Positions 8,965 through 17,379 are shown, numbered from the stretch's first letter. The stretch is DNA of 64,000 nt from Paracidovorax valerianellae (GCF_900102625.1 NZ_FMZC01000003.1:248001-312000); one strand, 5' to 3'. The notes: generated by a model not told the origin, from the sequence alone. Program-made: numbers and translations.

Positions 8965-9036
8965 CCGCCGTTTGACAGAAAGACTCATGACCCAGGCTGG
9001 CTTGCCAGCCTTCGCAAACCCAAAAGGACCTCAATC

Positions 9037-9435
9037 ATGATGAACACCCAGAACGCCGCACAAAAGGCCGTCGATTCCGCCCACAGCGCAGCCGACAGCA
9101 TGCTGGACTCCGCCAAGGACGCCGTGCAGTCGACCCGCACCGCCGCCAACGCCACGCTGGACAAGGCAGAGCGCAAGGTGAACGAACTGCACGGTGAAGT
9201 GAATCCCCTGATCGATGACCTGGCAGCCCGGGCACAAGACCTGGCGTCGCGCGGCATCTCGTACTGCGCCGACACCACCGAACGCGCTCGCCGCCAGCTG
9301 AACCAAGCCACGGAAGTGACCACGCGCTATGTGGTCGAGCAGCCTGGCAAGTCGCTGCTGATGGCCGCCGCAGCCGGCGCCGCTGTGGCAACGCTGTGCA
9401 TGATGAGCCGCCGCCCCCGCCGCCACGAATATTGA
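9037..9435 (+). CDS. YqjD/ElaB-like (DUF883-type) membrane-anchored protein
   Basis: The 132-residue protein begins with a long, Ala-rich amphipathic helical region of heptad character (about 5-100). It ends in one membrane helix (about 105-123, SLLMAAAAGAAVATL) and a short basic tail RRPRRH. This is the layout of the DUF883 family; E. coli members YqjD and ElaB are C-tail-anchored inner-membrane proteins that bind ribosomes in stationary phase. Ribosome binding here is inferred by family only. AAGGA lies eight bases before the first of two adjacent ATG codons. Confidence 0.8.
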   Translation: MMNTQNAAQKAVDSAHSAADSMLDSAKDAVQSTRTAANATLDKAERKVNELHGEVNPLIDDLAARAQDLASRGISYCADTTERARRQLNQATEVTTRYVVEQPGKSLLMAAAAGAAVATLCMMSRRPRRHEY

Positions 9436-9489
9436 TCACGCACGACGCCTGACGGCTTACACACACTCATAACAACAAGCGAGCGCCCC

Positions 9490-10062
9490 ATGCCCCCTGT
9501 CACCACCATCAACACGGCGACCAGTTCGCCGGCCGAATCCCAGACCCTTGTGCTGGATGAAAAGGCGCTCCATTTCGCGGCGACCCAGGACCTGGACGAA
9601 GGGGCAGTGACCCCAGCGTACGGCCCTCACCGCGATGCCATCGTAAAGCTGCTGAACGACGCCCTGGCCACTGAACTGGTCTGTGTGCTGCGCTACAAGC
9701 GGCACCATTTCACGGCCGATGGAATGGAATCTCCCGCCATTGCCGCCGAGTTTTTGGTGCACGCGAACGAAGAGTCCGCCCACGCAGACAAGATCGCGCA
9801 GCGCATCGTGCAACTGGGGGGCGATCCGGACTTCTCGCCCAGCACCTTGGAAGAACGCAGCCATGCCGACTACGACGAATCGTCGGACCTCAAGGCCATG
9901 GTGCGTGCCAACCTGGTGGCGGAGCGCATAGCCGTGGAAGCCTACCGCCAGATGATCACCCTGATCGGTGACAAGGACCCAACGACGCGCCGGATGCTGG
10001 AAGGCATCCTGGCCGACGAAGAAGAGCATGCCGACGAACTCAAGGACTGGCTGCAGCGCTGA
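9490..10062 (+). CDS. ferritin-like diiron protein (bacterioferritin/Dps-type)
   Basis: The 190-residue protein has a variable 45-residue N-terminus, then a four-helix ferritin-like core. The diiron ligands are visible as ATELVCVLRY (first Glu), HANEESAHADK (ExxH), NLVAERIAVEAY (Glu) and LADEEEHADEL (second ExxH). Such proteins oxidise and store iron or protect against peroxide; whether this one stores iron is not shown. The methionine haem ligand typical of true bacterioferritin is not obvious. It is flanked by a YqjD-like gene and a BON lipoprotein gene on the same strand, fitting a general stress cluster. Confidence 0.82.
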   Translation: MPPVTTINTATSSPAESQTLVLDEKALHFAATQDLDEGAVTPAYGPHRDAIVKLLNDALATELVCVLRYKRHHFTADGMESPAIAAEFLVHANEESAHADKIAQRIVQLGGDPDFSPSTLEERSHADYDESSDLKAMVRANLVAERIAVEAYRQMITLIGDKDPTTRRMLEGILADEEEHADELKDWLQR

Positions 10063-10176
10063 AAGGCGCGACGCCACCCAAGAAACAGTTCATCGACCAC
10101 GGAGGGTGCAACAGGTCGATGGGCTGCAGAACCCCAAAGCACCCGTGTTCTCACAACCAAACCAAGGAAATAAATC

Positions 10177-10491
10177 ATGAAATACGCACGTGCCCTCGCT
10201 TTTGCAGCCCTCGCTGGCGCAACCATCATCTCCGCAGGCTGCTCGGTGGCGCGCGACCAGCAAACCGTCGGTTCCTATGTGGACGACGCCGGCATCACGA
10301 CCGCCGTGAAGGCCAAGATGGCTGAGGACAAGTCGGTTTCCGCCACGTCGATCAGCGTCGAAACGCTGAACGGCACCGTGCAACTGTCGGGCTTTGCCAA
10401 GTCGCAAACCGAAAAGAACACGGCTGAATCCATCGCCCGCAACACCAAGCATGTGCGCGACGTGCGCAACAGCATCGTTGTGCGTCCCTGA
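10177..10491 (+). CDS. BON-domain lipoprotein (OsmY-like)
   Basis: The 104-residue exported protein has a signal peptide ending in the lipobox SAGC (acylated cysteine at residue 22). A single BON domain follows (about 38-102; GITTAVKAKMAEDKSV, LNGTVQLSGF, VRDVRNSI). BON domains bind phospholipid, and OsmY-type proteins act in the periplasm under osmotic or envelope stress. The length is that of one-domain members, while E. coli OsmY has two. It ends the small stress-gene cluster and is followed by a strong terminator. Confidence 0.9.
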   Translation: MKYARALAFAALAGATIISAGCSVARDQQTVGSYVDDAGITTAVKAKMAEDKSVSATSISVETLNGTVQLSGFAKSQTEKNTAESIARNTKHVRDVRNSIVVRP

Positions 10492-10527
10492 GGTTCCGCG
10501 GGCCTGAAACGGCCCGCAGCCCTCCAG

Positions 10528-10555
10528 AAAAACAGGCTCTTCGGAGCCTGTTTTT
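10528..10555. terminator. strong intrinsic terminator (UUCG tetraloop)
   Basis: AAAAACAGGCTC (10528-10539) pairs over 12 bases with GAGCCTGTTTTT (10544-10555) across a TTCG tetraloop closed by C-G. It follows the BON lipoprotein gene. Confidence 0.95.
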
Positions 10556-10632
10556 CTTTCAAAGCCCACAGGGTTGCCACACTCTTGCCGCACGTGCACT
10601 GCAAGATCTCTCACAGGCCCTAAGCTCGCACC

Positions 10633-11736
10633 ATGCAGGTATTCAATTGCGACCAATGCGGTCATCTGGTTTTCTTCGACAGCGTCCAATGTCTGCATTG
10701 CGGCGCCAAGCTGGCGTTCCTTCCCGATCAAATGACGATGGCGGCGCTGGTGCCCGCCGTGTCGGGGCTGCGTAACGATTCGGACCTGTGGGAACGCGTG
10801 GCGGATTCCGGCCGCGGCAGCGCGCAACCGCTGTACCGCCTGTGCCACCACCGTACGGCGCACCGCGCCTGCAATTTCGCGTTGGCTGGCGACGACCCGC
10901 ACAGCTTGTGCGTGTCGTGCCGGCAAACGCGCATCCTGCCAGACCTGTCAGAACCGGCCAACCTGCGCCGGTGGAAGCAGATCGAGCACGCCAAGCGCCA
11001 GCTTTACTACACGCTCGCCAAACTGGGGCTGGAGCCCGCGCCCGCTGGCGAGAGCCCGAACTTCGAATTCCTGGCCGACCAGCCCGGCTATCCCGTCATC
11101 ACGGGGCATTCCGGCGGCACGATCACGCTCAACATCGCCGAGGCCGACGACGACGAACGGGCCCGACGCAGGCTGGCCCTGCACGAGCCTTACCGCACCT
11201 TGATCGGCCATTTGCGGCACGAGTCCGGGCATTTCTACTGGGACCGGCTGCTGCGCGAGGAAGGCAAGCTGGAAAACTTCCGTGCCGTATTCGGCGATGA
11301 ACGCCAGGATTACGGCGCAGCCCTGCAGGCCTACTACGCCAGCAGCCCTCACCTTCGGGACTGGGGCGACGACCACGTGAGCGCCTACGCGACCGCCCAT
11401 CCCTGGGAAGACTGGGCCGAGACATGGGCGCACTACCTGCACATGGTGGACCTGCTGGAAACGGCCTCCAGCTACCACACGGGGCTGCAGATTCCGAAGC
11501 CCAAGGCGGGGGCGGCACGGCGCTACACCATGAACAACCCGTTCGCGATGCGCTCGCCCGATTTCGATGCCATGGTGAGCGAATGGGTACCGCTCACGCT
11601 GCTGCTCAACAGCCTGAACCGCAGTCTGGGCCAGCAGGACGCCTACCCTTTCGCACTATCGTTCGGGGCGCTGGCCAAGCTGCGCTTCGTGCATGAGGTG
11701 GTGCAATCGGAGCGAAACGCAGTGCCGGCCCACTGA
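10633..11736 (+). CDS. zinc-ribbon putative metallopeptidase
   Basis: The 367-residue protein starts with a zinc ribbon of two CxxC pairs (C6/C9 and C20/C23) and has more cysteines near 76-100 (RLCHHR, CVSCR). The central HESGH motif at residues 196-200 fits the HExxH zinc-protease signature, and a downstream EDWAETWAHYLH segment could supply the third ligand. This matches the family annotated as putative zinc-binding metallopeptidase (DUF2248 type). Substrate and location are unknown; no signal peptide is seen, so it is probably cytosolic. It stands alone and converges with coaD. Confidence 0.8.
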   Translation: MQVFNCDQCGHLVFFDSVQCLHCGAKLAFLPDQMTMAALVPAVSGLRNDSDLWERVADSGRGSAQPLYRLCHHRTAHRACNFALAGDDPHSLCVSCRQTRILPDLSEPANLRRWKQIEHAKRQLYYTLAKLGLEPAPAGESPNFEFLADQPGYPVITGHSGGTITLNIAEADDDERARRRLALHEPYRTLIGHLRHESGHFYWDRLLREEGKLENFRAVFGDERQDYGAALQAYYASSPHLRDWGDDHVSAYATAHPWEDWAETWAHYLHMVDLLETASSYHTGLQIPKPKAGAARRYTMNNPFAMRSPDFDAMVSEWVPLTLLLNSLNRSLGQQDAYPFALSFGALAKLRFVHEVVQSERNAVPAH

Positions 11737-11743
11737 ACGCCGA

Positions 11744-11761
11744 GCCGCCTTTTCAGGCGGC
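11744..11761. terminator. hairpin between convergent genes
   Basis: GCCGCCT (11744-11750) pairs with AGGCGGC (11755-11761) between the metallopeptidase gene and coaD. There is no clear T-run, so it is weak evidence for bidirectional termination. Confidence 0.4.
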
Positions 11762-11768
11762 GGAGGGG

Positions 11769-12266
11769 TCAGGACGACAAGGCGCGGACCTTGACGGCCA
11801 GCCGCTCGGACACTTCCGCCGAGACGAACTTATCCACCTCGCCGCCCAGCAGGGCGATCTCACGCACGAAGGTGCTGCTGATGAACTGAAACTTGTCGCT
11901 GGGCGTGAGAAAGACGGTTTCCACCTCGGGCATGAGGCTGCGGTTCATGCCGGCCAGCTGGAACTCGTAGTCGAAGTCGGTCACGGCGCGCAAGCCGCGC
12001 ACCATGGCTTTTCCGCCGCGCTCGACCACGAAGTCGCGCAGCAGGCCGGAGAAGGTTTCGACCTGCACCTGCGGGTAGGCACGCACTGCCTCGCGAACCA
12101 TCTCGATGCGCTCTTCGAGATTGAACAGGGTCTTTTTGTGGTGCCCTGCGGCCACCGCCACGATCACCCGGCCGAAGAGCTGCGTCGCGCGGCGCACGAC
12201 GTCTTCATGGCCCAGCGTGATGGGGTCGAAGGTACCCGGATAGATGGCGAGGACGTTCTGGGCCAT
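11769..12266 (-). CDS. coaD: phosphopantetheine adenylyltransferase
   Basis: This 165-residue cytosolic enzyme transfers AMP from ATP to 4'-phosphopantetheine to give dephospho-CoA, the fourth step of coenzyme A synthesis. The nucleotidyltransferase T/HxGH motif is TLGH (residues 17-20), the loop GLRAVTDFDYEFQ contacts substrate, and the second nucleotide motif is ISSTFVRE. The ATG at 12266 has AAAGGAG nine bases upstream; the longer frame reaching 12305 has no ribosome binding site. It lies downstream of rsmD on the same strand, a conserved proteobacterial pair, here separated by a dispersed repeat. Confidence 0.97.
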   Translation of the reverse strand: MAQNVLAIYPGTFDPITLGHEDVVRRATQLFGRVIVAVAAGHHKKTLFNLEERIEMVREAVRAYPQVQVETFSGLLRDFVVERGGKAMVRGLRAVTDFDYEFQLAGMNRSLMPEVETVFLTPSDKFQFISSTFVREIALLGGEVDKFVSAEVSERLAVKVRALSS

Positions 12267-12392
12267 GGCGTGGTCGCTCCTTTGCGGTTTGGCGGAAGGG
12301 GGCACACGCGGTTCAGCGGGCGCAGGGGCGGATTATGCAGTGGACCGAAAACCCGCTTCAATGGCATTGGTGGCCCGTGGGGACTTCAAGCC

Positions 12393-12447
12393 AAAACGGC
12401 CTCCAGCGCATATTCCACTAGGGTGATTAGCTATTAATTCGATAGCA
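12393..12447 (-). repeat. dispersed short repeat, copy A
   Basis: On the minus strand it reads TGCTATC-(spacer)-ATAGCTA, then CACCCTAGTGG, then GCGCTGGAGGCC and GTTTTGG. It begins at the stop codon of rsmD and fills the rsmD-coaD gap. It matches copies at 20297, 36022, 54554 and, more loosely, 45011 and 62577. Its function is unknown; it may act as a hairpin at the 3' end of rsmD. Confidence 0.8.
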
Positions 12448-13068
12448 TCACTGCTTTTTCAGCAGGTGGGCGTGCACGGCACCTGCCTTGAGGTGGCGAT
12501 GAACCGCCAGCCCCACGGCGGCCAACGCCGCGTCGTCCCAGGCCTGGGGCGCCTCCAGGTAGATGAACCCGTCTGCGGCCACGGCCTGCGAGGCAGCGGC
12601 CAGCGCGGGCTCGAACAGTGCGCTCTCGAAGGGCGGATCGATGAACACGAGGTGCAGGCTGCCGGGCGCGCAGTGCCGCAGCGCGGCGACGCCGTCGCCC
12701 CGCTGCACGCGCACGGCCATGGCCTGCAGGCGCTGCTGCAGCGTGTGCAACTGGTCCACCAGGGCCGGATCGTTCTCGACCAGCTGCACGGCCGCCGCGC
12801 CGCGAGAGGCCGCCTCGAACCCCAGCGCGCCGGTGCCGGCGAATGCATCGAGGCAGCGCCAGCCGGTCATGTCCTGCCCCAGCCAGTTGAAGAGCGTTTC
12901 GCGAACGCGGTCCGGCGTCGGGCGCAAGCCGGGGCGCTGGGCCACCGGCAGGCGGGTGCGCTTCCATTGGCCGCCGATGATGCGGACTTCGCCTGCGCCT
13001 TTCGCAACGGTTTTTTTAGCGGCTGGGGCGGGCGCTGCCGGCGCGGCGCGGCGTGCGGGCCGGCTCAT
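12448..13068 (-). CDS. rsmD: 16S rRNA (guanine(966)-N(2))-methyltransferase
   Basis: This 206-residue SAM-dependent enzyme methylates G966 of 16S rRNA in the assembling small subunit. It has a basic Ala/Pro tail (1-25), the RIIGGQWKR start of the conserved core, the SAM loop DAFAGTGALG (74-83) and the catalytic DPPF tetrad (144-147). The ATG at 13068 overlaps the stop of the upstream M16 peptidase gene by four bases (ATGA), which fixes the start and implies coupling. The M16-rsmD-coaD order is typical of Burkholderiales. Confidence 0.95.
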   Translation of the reverse strand: MSRPARRAAPAAPAPAAKKTVAKGAGEVRIIGGQWKRTRLPVAQRPGLRPTPDRVRETLFNWLGQDMTGWRCLDAFAGTGALGFEAASRGAAAVQLVENDPALVDQLHTLQQRLQAMAVRVQRGDGVAALRHCAPGSLHLVFIDPPFESALFEPALAAASQAVAADGFIYLEAPQAWDDAALAAVGLAVHRHLKAGAVHAHLLKKQ

Positions 13069-14417
13069 TGCTTGCCTCCGACCACGACGGTGACCATGCG
13101 CTCGGGCTGCAGCTTGCGGGCCATGGCGGCGCGCACGTCGGCCGCCGTGAGGGCCTGCACGCGGTCCGTCCAATGCTCCAGGTAATCCAGCGGCAGGTCG
13201 TTCCAGGCGATGTTGACGACGTTGGCCAGCAGCTTGCGGTTGCTGTCGATGCGCAGGGCGAAACCGCCGATGAGGTTGTCCTTGGCGGCACGCAGTTGGG
13301 CCTCGGTCGGGCCCTGGGCCACGAATCGGGCGATGACGTCGCGCGACACCTTCACCGCTTCCGCGGCCTGGTCGGGGCGCGTCTGCAGGCCGATCAGGAA
13401 GGCGCCGGTGTTCAGGCCGGGCGAGAACTGGCTGTACACGCTGTAGCTCAGGCCACGCTTTTCGCGCACTTCGCTGGTCAGCAGCGACGTGAAGCCGCCG
13501 CCACCCAGGATGTGGTTGCCCACGAGCAGCGCCAGAAAATCCGGATCGCGCCGGGCAAAGCCCGGTTGCCCGATCAGCACATGCGCCTGCGCCGAAGCGA
13601 AGGGAATGTCCTGCTGCACCGGCGCGGTCAGCGCCTGCACTTCAGGAACCGGCGGCAACGGCTGGCAGGTGGCGGGATCGCGCGAAGGCATCTGCGACAG
13701 CAGCGTTTTCACCAGCGCCTGGGCCTGCGCACGGTTGACGGCACCGACGATGCTCACGCGGGCCCTGCAGGTTTCGACGTAATGGTCGTGGTAGGCCTGC
13801 ATGTCGGCGATCGCGATGCGGCCCAGCGTATCGGGCGTGGCGCGCTGGCCGTACGGATGGTTGCCGTACACCGCGCTGCCGAAGGCCTTGGCGGCTGCGG
13901 TGCCGGGGCGCGTTTCCGCTTCTTTCAGCGCGGCCTCCCAGCGCGAACGTTCACGCTGCCAGATGTCCTGCGGAAAACTGGGCTGGGCCAGTTGCCGGGC
14001 CGCAAGACGCGCGGCGCGGTCCAGCAGATCGGGCTCGGTGAGCGAGCGCAGCGAAAAGCTCAGGCCGTCACGGTCGGCGGCGGCTTCGAAGCTCGCGCCC
14101 AGATCGGCCCATGCTTCGCCCAGCGCGTTTTCGTCCATGGCCGGCTCGCTGCCCTGGGCACGAACGCCTTTGGACGACATGGAGGCCACGGCGCTCGCAA
14201 GGCCCGCCTGCTCAGCCGGATCGCGGCGTGCACCGGCGTCGAAGTCGACCTGCACATCGACCATGGGAATGGCCGGGCTCTCCACCAGCCAGACCCGGGC
14301 GCCGCTCGGCTCCGTCCAGTGCTGGATGGGCAAAAGCGCCCAGGCGGGGTGCGCCAGGCACAGGGCACCGGCAAAGGCGAGGCATGCACGCGCGGCCAGT
14401 CGTTGAATGGTTTTCAT
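13065..14417 (-). CDS. M16-family peptidase homologue lacking the zinc motif
   Basis: The 450-residue protein has a signal peptide (about 1-26, cleaved after HPAWA) and both halves of the M16 fold. However, the HxxEH zinc motif found in its upstream partner is replaced by GLASAVASM, so it should not bind catalytic zinc. The glycine-rich loop LGGGGFTSLL and the R/Y pair RGLSYSVY, which shape the substrate cavity, are kept. By analogy with mitochondrial processing peptidase and other two-subunit M16 systems, it is probably the non-catalytic partner of the preceding gene, 20 bases upstream. Both would be periplasmic. The substrate is unknown. Confidence 0.88.
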   Translation of the reverse strand: MKTIQRLAARACLAFAGALCLAHPAWALLPIQHWTEPSGARVWLVESPAIPMVDVQVDFDAGARRDPAEQAGLASAVASMSSKGVRAQGSEPAMDENALGEAWADLGASFEAAADRDGLSFSLRSLTEPDLLDRAARLAARQLAQPSFPQDIWQRERSRWEAALKEAETRPGTAAAKAFGSAVYGNHPYGQRATPDTLGRIAIADMQAYHDHYVETCRARVSIVGAVNRAQAQALVKTLLSQMPSRDPATCQPLPPVPEVQALTAPVQQDIPFASAQAHVLIGQPGFARRDPDFLALLVGNHILGGGGFTSLLTSEVREKRGLSYSVYSQFSPGLNTGAFLIGLQTRPDQAAEAVKVSRDVIARFVAQGPTEAQLRAAKDNLIGGFALRIDSNRKLLANVVNIAWNDLPLDYLEHWTDRVQALTAADVRAAMARKLQPERMVTVVVGGKQ

Positions 14418-14437
14418 GGGTGGGTTCCTGCGCGTTC

Positions 14438-15892
14438 TCAATGCATCCGCCCGTCGGCGCCGGCCGCGGGCGCGGCGCGCTTCGCGCCGGGGGCCAAGGG
14501 TTGCGGCAGCAGCGTGCCCACGGTGAGCTGGTCGTCGCCGAAGTAGCGGGCCGCCACCGATTGCACCTGCGCGGGGGTGACGCCGCGCAGCAGGGCGATG
14601 AGGCGCGCATCGGCGTCGGGCGGCAGGCCCTGCACCCAGTTGCTGCCCAGGTCGCTCGCCTGGCTCTGCAGCGAATCGCGCTGGTAGACCGTGGAAGCGG
14701 CCCACTGCGTCTTCACGCGCGCCAGCTCGGCCTCGCTCACACCTTCGCGGGCGATGCGGGCGACCTCGGCACGCAAGGCATCTTCGACCTGCTGCGGGGT
14801 CTTGCCGGCGGCGGGCACGCCGGTCAGCAAAAAGAGGCTGGGGCCACGGCCGATGACGGAGGCGGAGCTGTCCGAACCGTCGGCCACGCGGTCGCTGCCC
14901 TGGCTCAAGGCGCGCTCGAGGCGCGCACCGTCATAGCCGCTCAGCACCGCCGACAGGGCGAGCAGCGAGAGCGCATCGCGGTCTTTGTCGGTCATCGCAT
15001 CGAGCCGTTCGATGCTCGGCACCCGAAAGGCCAGGGCCACGTAGGCCTGCTCGGCCGGTGCCTTGTAGGCGATGCGGCGAATGCCCTGCTGCACGGGCTC
15101 CACGCGCGGTTTGCGCGTCGGCACGGCCCGCACGGGAATGCGGCCATAGTATTTTTCAGCCAGCACGCGGACCTTGTCGGGCTCGACGTCGCCGGCCACC
15201 ACGATCACGGCGTTGGCAGGCACGTACCACTGGCGATGGAAGGCCCGCACATCGTCGGCGGTCATCGCGTCCAGGTCGCTCATCCAGCCGACGACCGGCC
15301 GGCGGTAGGGCGAGGCGATGAAGGTCGCGGCATAAAGCTGCTCGATGAGCGCGGCCCGCGGCTGGTCTTCGGTGCGCATGCGGCGCTCTTCCTTGACCAC
15401 TTCGATCTCGCGCTTGAATTCGGCATCAGGCCACTGGTTGTTGGCGAAGCGGTCGGCTTCCAGCTTCATCACGTCTTCCAGCCGGTTCGCGGGAATCTGC
15501 TGGTAATAGCCGGTGTAGTCGCGGCTGGTGAAAGCGTTTTCCTGCCCGCCCAGCGCGGCCACGCGGCGCGAGAACTCGCCCGGGGGAACAGTCTTGGAAC
15601 CCTTGAACATCATGTGTTCGAGCGCGTGGGCGACGCCGGACGTGCCGTCCACCTCGTCCATCGCGCCGACCCGCAGCCAGACCATGTGCACCGCCGTGGG
15701 CGCCCTGCGATCGGGCTGCACGATGAGCTGCATGCCGTTCTTCAACGTGAACTGCCCAACCCCTGTGGACGGCGGGCGTTGCGCCTGCGTGTCCTGGGCC
15801 GAAGGGGGGAGCGAGGGGGGTGCGGACGGCGGGGTTTGGGCCCCGGCATGCACGCAGGCCAGCAGGCCCAGAAGGGTGATAGCGCGTTTCAT
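14438..15892 (-). CDS. M16-family zinc peptidase, catalytic subunit
   Basis: The 484-residue exported protein has a signal peptide (about 1-18) and a Pro/Ser linker. The M16 core carries the inverted zinc motif HALEH (H89, E92, H93), with a distal glutamate in the EIEVVKEERRMR helix. The protein degrades or processes peptides in the periplasm, by family. It is transcribed with the inactive homologue at 13065-14417 and with rsmD and coaD. Its start codon lies only 29 bases from the divergent ftsY start, so the promoters must overlap or lie inside coding sequence. Confidence 0.92.
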   Translation of the reverse strand: MKRAITLLGLLACVHAGAQTPPSAPPSLPPSAQDTQAQRPPSTGVGQFTLKNGMQLIVQPDRRAPTAVHMVWLRVGAMDEVDGTSGVAHALEHMMFKGSKTVPPGEFSRRVAALGGQENAFTSRDYTGYYQQIPANRLEDVMKLEADRFANNQWPDAEFKREIEVVKEERRMRTEDQPRAALIEQLYAATFIASPYRRPVVGWMSDLDAMTADDVRAFHRQWYVPANAVIVVAGDVEPDKVRVLAEKYYGRIPVRAVPTRKPRVEPVQQGIRRIAYKAPAEQAYVALAFRVPSIERLDAMTDKDRDALSLLALSAVLSGYDGARLERALSQGSDRVADGSDSSASVIGRGPSLFLLTGVPAAGKTPQQVEDALRAEVARIAREGVSEAELARVKTQWAASTVYQRDSLQSQASDLGSNWVQGLPPDADARLIALLRGVTPAQVQSVAARYFGDDQLTVGTLLPQPLAPGAKRAAPAAGADGRMH

Positions 15893-15921
15893 AGAATGGA
15901 TGCGATTCTAAGAACCTTCCA

Positions 15922-17379
15922 ATGTTCAGTTTTTTCAAGAAAAAGCCCGCTTCCCCCACCGAGCCGCAAGCCCCCTTTTCCACGGAGGCTGCGCCAGCCG
16001 TCCCCGTGCCTGCAACCCCGGACGCCGGCGCGCCATCTGCGCCTGCTGCAGCGCCTTCCGGAGCGCCTCCCGCCTCCGGGGGCTTTGGGTGGCTGCGAAA
16101 TCCTTTCGCGGCGAAGGCGCCTGTGGAGGTGCCGCCCCCGATCCCTGCCCCGCCACCACCACCACCACCACCGCCCGCTCCGGCGGCACCGCCGGCGGTG
16201 CCGGCCGCAGTGCCACTGCCGGTACCGGTACCTATGGCAACCCCGGTTCCTGTGCCACCTGCAGTTCCTACCGCGCCGGTCACGCCGCCCGCGCAGGTTG
16301 TTCCGCCCGCGCCAATGCCGGTGGCGGTGCCCGCAGCGCCTGTCCCAGCACCTGCGCCGGCTGCCATCAAAGCGCCTGCTCCAGCGCCCGCCGCACCATT
16401 TGCCCCGCCTGCTCCGGCGCCTGCGCCAATCGCTGTTTCTGTTCCGGCCCCACCGGCTGAAGCGGAGCCCGTGGAGGCGGAACGCAAGGGATGGCTCAAC
16501 CGCCTGAAGAACGGCCTGCGCAAGACCGGCAGCAGCATCGCCACCGTCTTCACCGGCACGCAGATCAACGACGCGCTCTATGAAGAACTGGAAGAGGCGC
16601 TGCTCATGGCCGACACCGGGGTCAAGGCGACGCAGCACCTGCTGGACGACCTCAAGCGCCGCGTGAAGGACACCAAGACGACCGATCCTGCAGCCGTCAA
16701 AGCTCTGCTGGCCGACGCTTTGGCCGATCTGCTGCGCCCGCTGGAGAAATCCCTGGTGATCGGCCGCCATACGCCGACCGTCATCATGGTCGCGGGCGTC
16801 AACGGTGCGGGCAAGACCACCTCCATCGGCAAGCTGACCAAGCACCTGGCCAACGAAGGCGCCGCCGTGCTGCTGGCCGCGGCGGACACGTTCCGCGCTG
16901 CGGCGCGCGAGCAGCTCGGCGTCTGGGCCGACCGCAACACGGTCGAGATAGTGAGCCAGGAAGGGGGCGACCCCGCAGCGGTGAGCTTCGACGCCGTGAC
17001 CGCCGGCAAGGCGCGTGGCAAGGACGTGGTGCTGGTGGACACTGCCGGGCGGCTTCCGACCCAGCTGCACCTGATGCAAGAGTTGCAGAAAATCAAACGC
17101 GTGGTGACCAAGGCGGACGCCACGGCGCCGCACGAGGTGCTGCTGGTCATCGACGGAAACACCGGGCAGAACGCGCTGGCCCAGGTGCGGTCCTTCGACG
17201 ACGCCCTGCAGCTCACCGGCCTGATCGTGACCAAGCTCGACGGGACGGCCAAGGGCGGCGTGCTGGCCGCCATCGCCCAGGAACGGCCCATTCCGGTGTA
17301 TTTCATCGGCGTGGGCGAAAAGCTGGAAGACCTGGAGACATTCAACGCCAAGGAATTCGCCCAGGCGTTGCTGACCTGA
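15922..17379 (+). CDS. ftsY: signal recognition particle receptor FtsY
   Basis: This membrane-associated SRP receptor GTPase docks ribosome-SRP complexes at the Sec translocon. The 485-residue protein has an N-terminal A domain (about 1-180), then the N domain and the GTPase G domain: GVNGAGKTT loop near residue 292, DTFRAAAREQL, DTAGR and TKLDGTAKGG. The C-terminus is ELETFNAKEFAQALL-like and complete. The A domain is unusual: about 130 residues of Pro/Ala/Val-rich low-complexity sequence, where E. coli has an acidic region. It is followed by rpoH, preserving the ftsY-rpoH neighbourhood but without ftsE and ftsX between them. Confidence 0.97.
   Translation: MFSFFKKKPASPTEPQAPFSTEAAPAVPVPATPDAGAPSAPAAAPSGAPPASGGFGWLRNPFAAKAPVEVPPPIPAPPPPPPPPPAPAAPPAVPAAVPLPVPVPMATPVPVPPAVPTAPVTPPAQVVPPAPMPVAVPAAPVPAPAPAAIKAPAPAPAAPFAPPAPAPAPIAVSVPAPPAEAEPVEAERKGWLNRLKNGLRKTGSSIATVFTGTQINDALYEELEEALLMADTGVKATQHLLDDLKRRVKDTKTTDPAAVKALLADALADLLRPLEKSLVIGRHTPTVIMVAGVNGAGKTTSIGKLTKHLANEGAAVLLAAADTFRAAAREQLGVWADRNTVEIVSQEGGDPAAVSFDAVTAGKARGKDVVLVDTAGRLPTQLHLMQELQKIKRVVTKADATAPHEVLLVIDGNTGQNALAQVRSFDDALQLTGLIVTKLDGTAKGGVLAAIAQERPIPVYFIGVGEKLEDLETFNAKEFAQALLT

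Noticed and set aside
16141-16480. Tandem GC-rich repeats resembling a repeat array
   Set aside because: They are the coding sequence of the Pro/Ala/Val-rich FtsY A domain, not a CRISPR or non-coding repeat; unit lengths are irregular.
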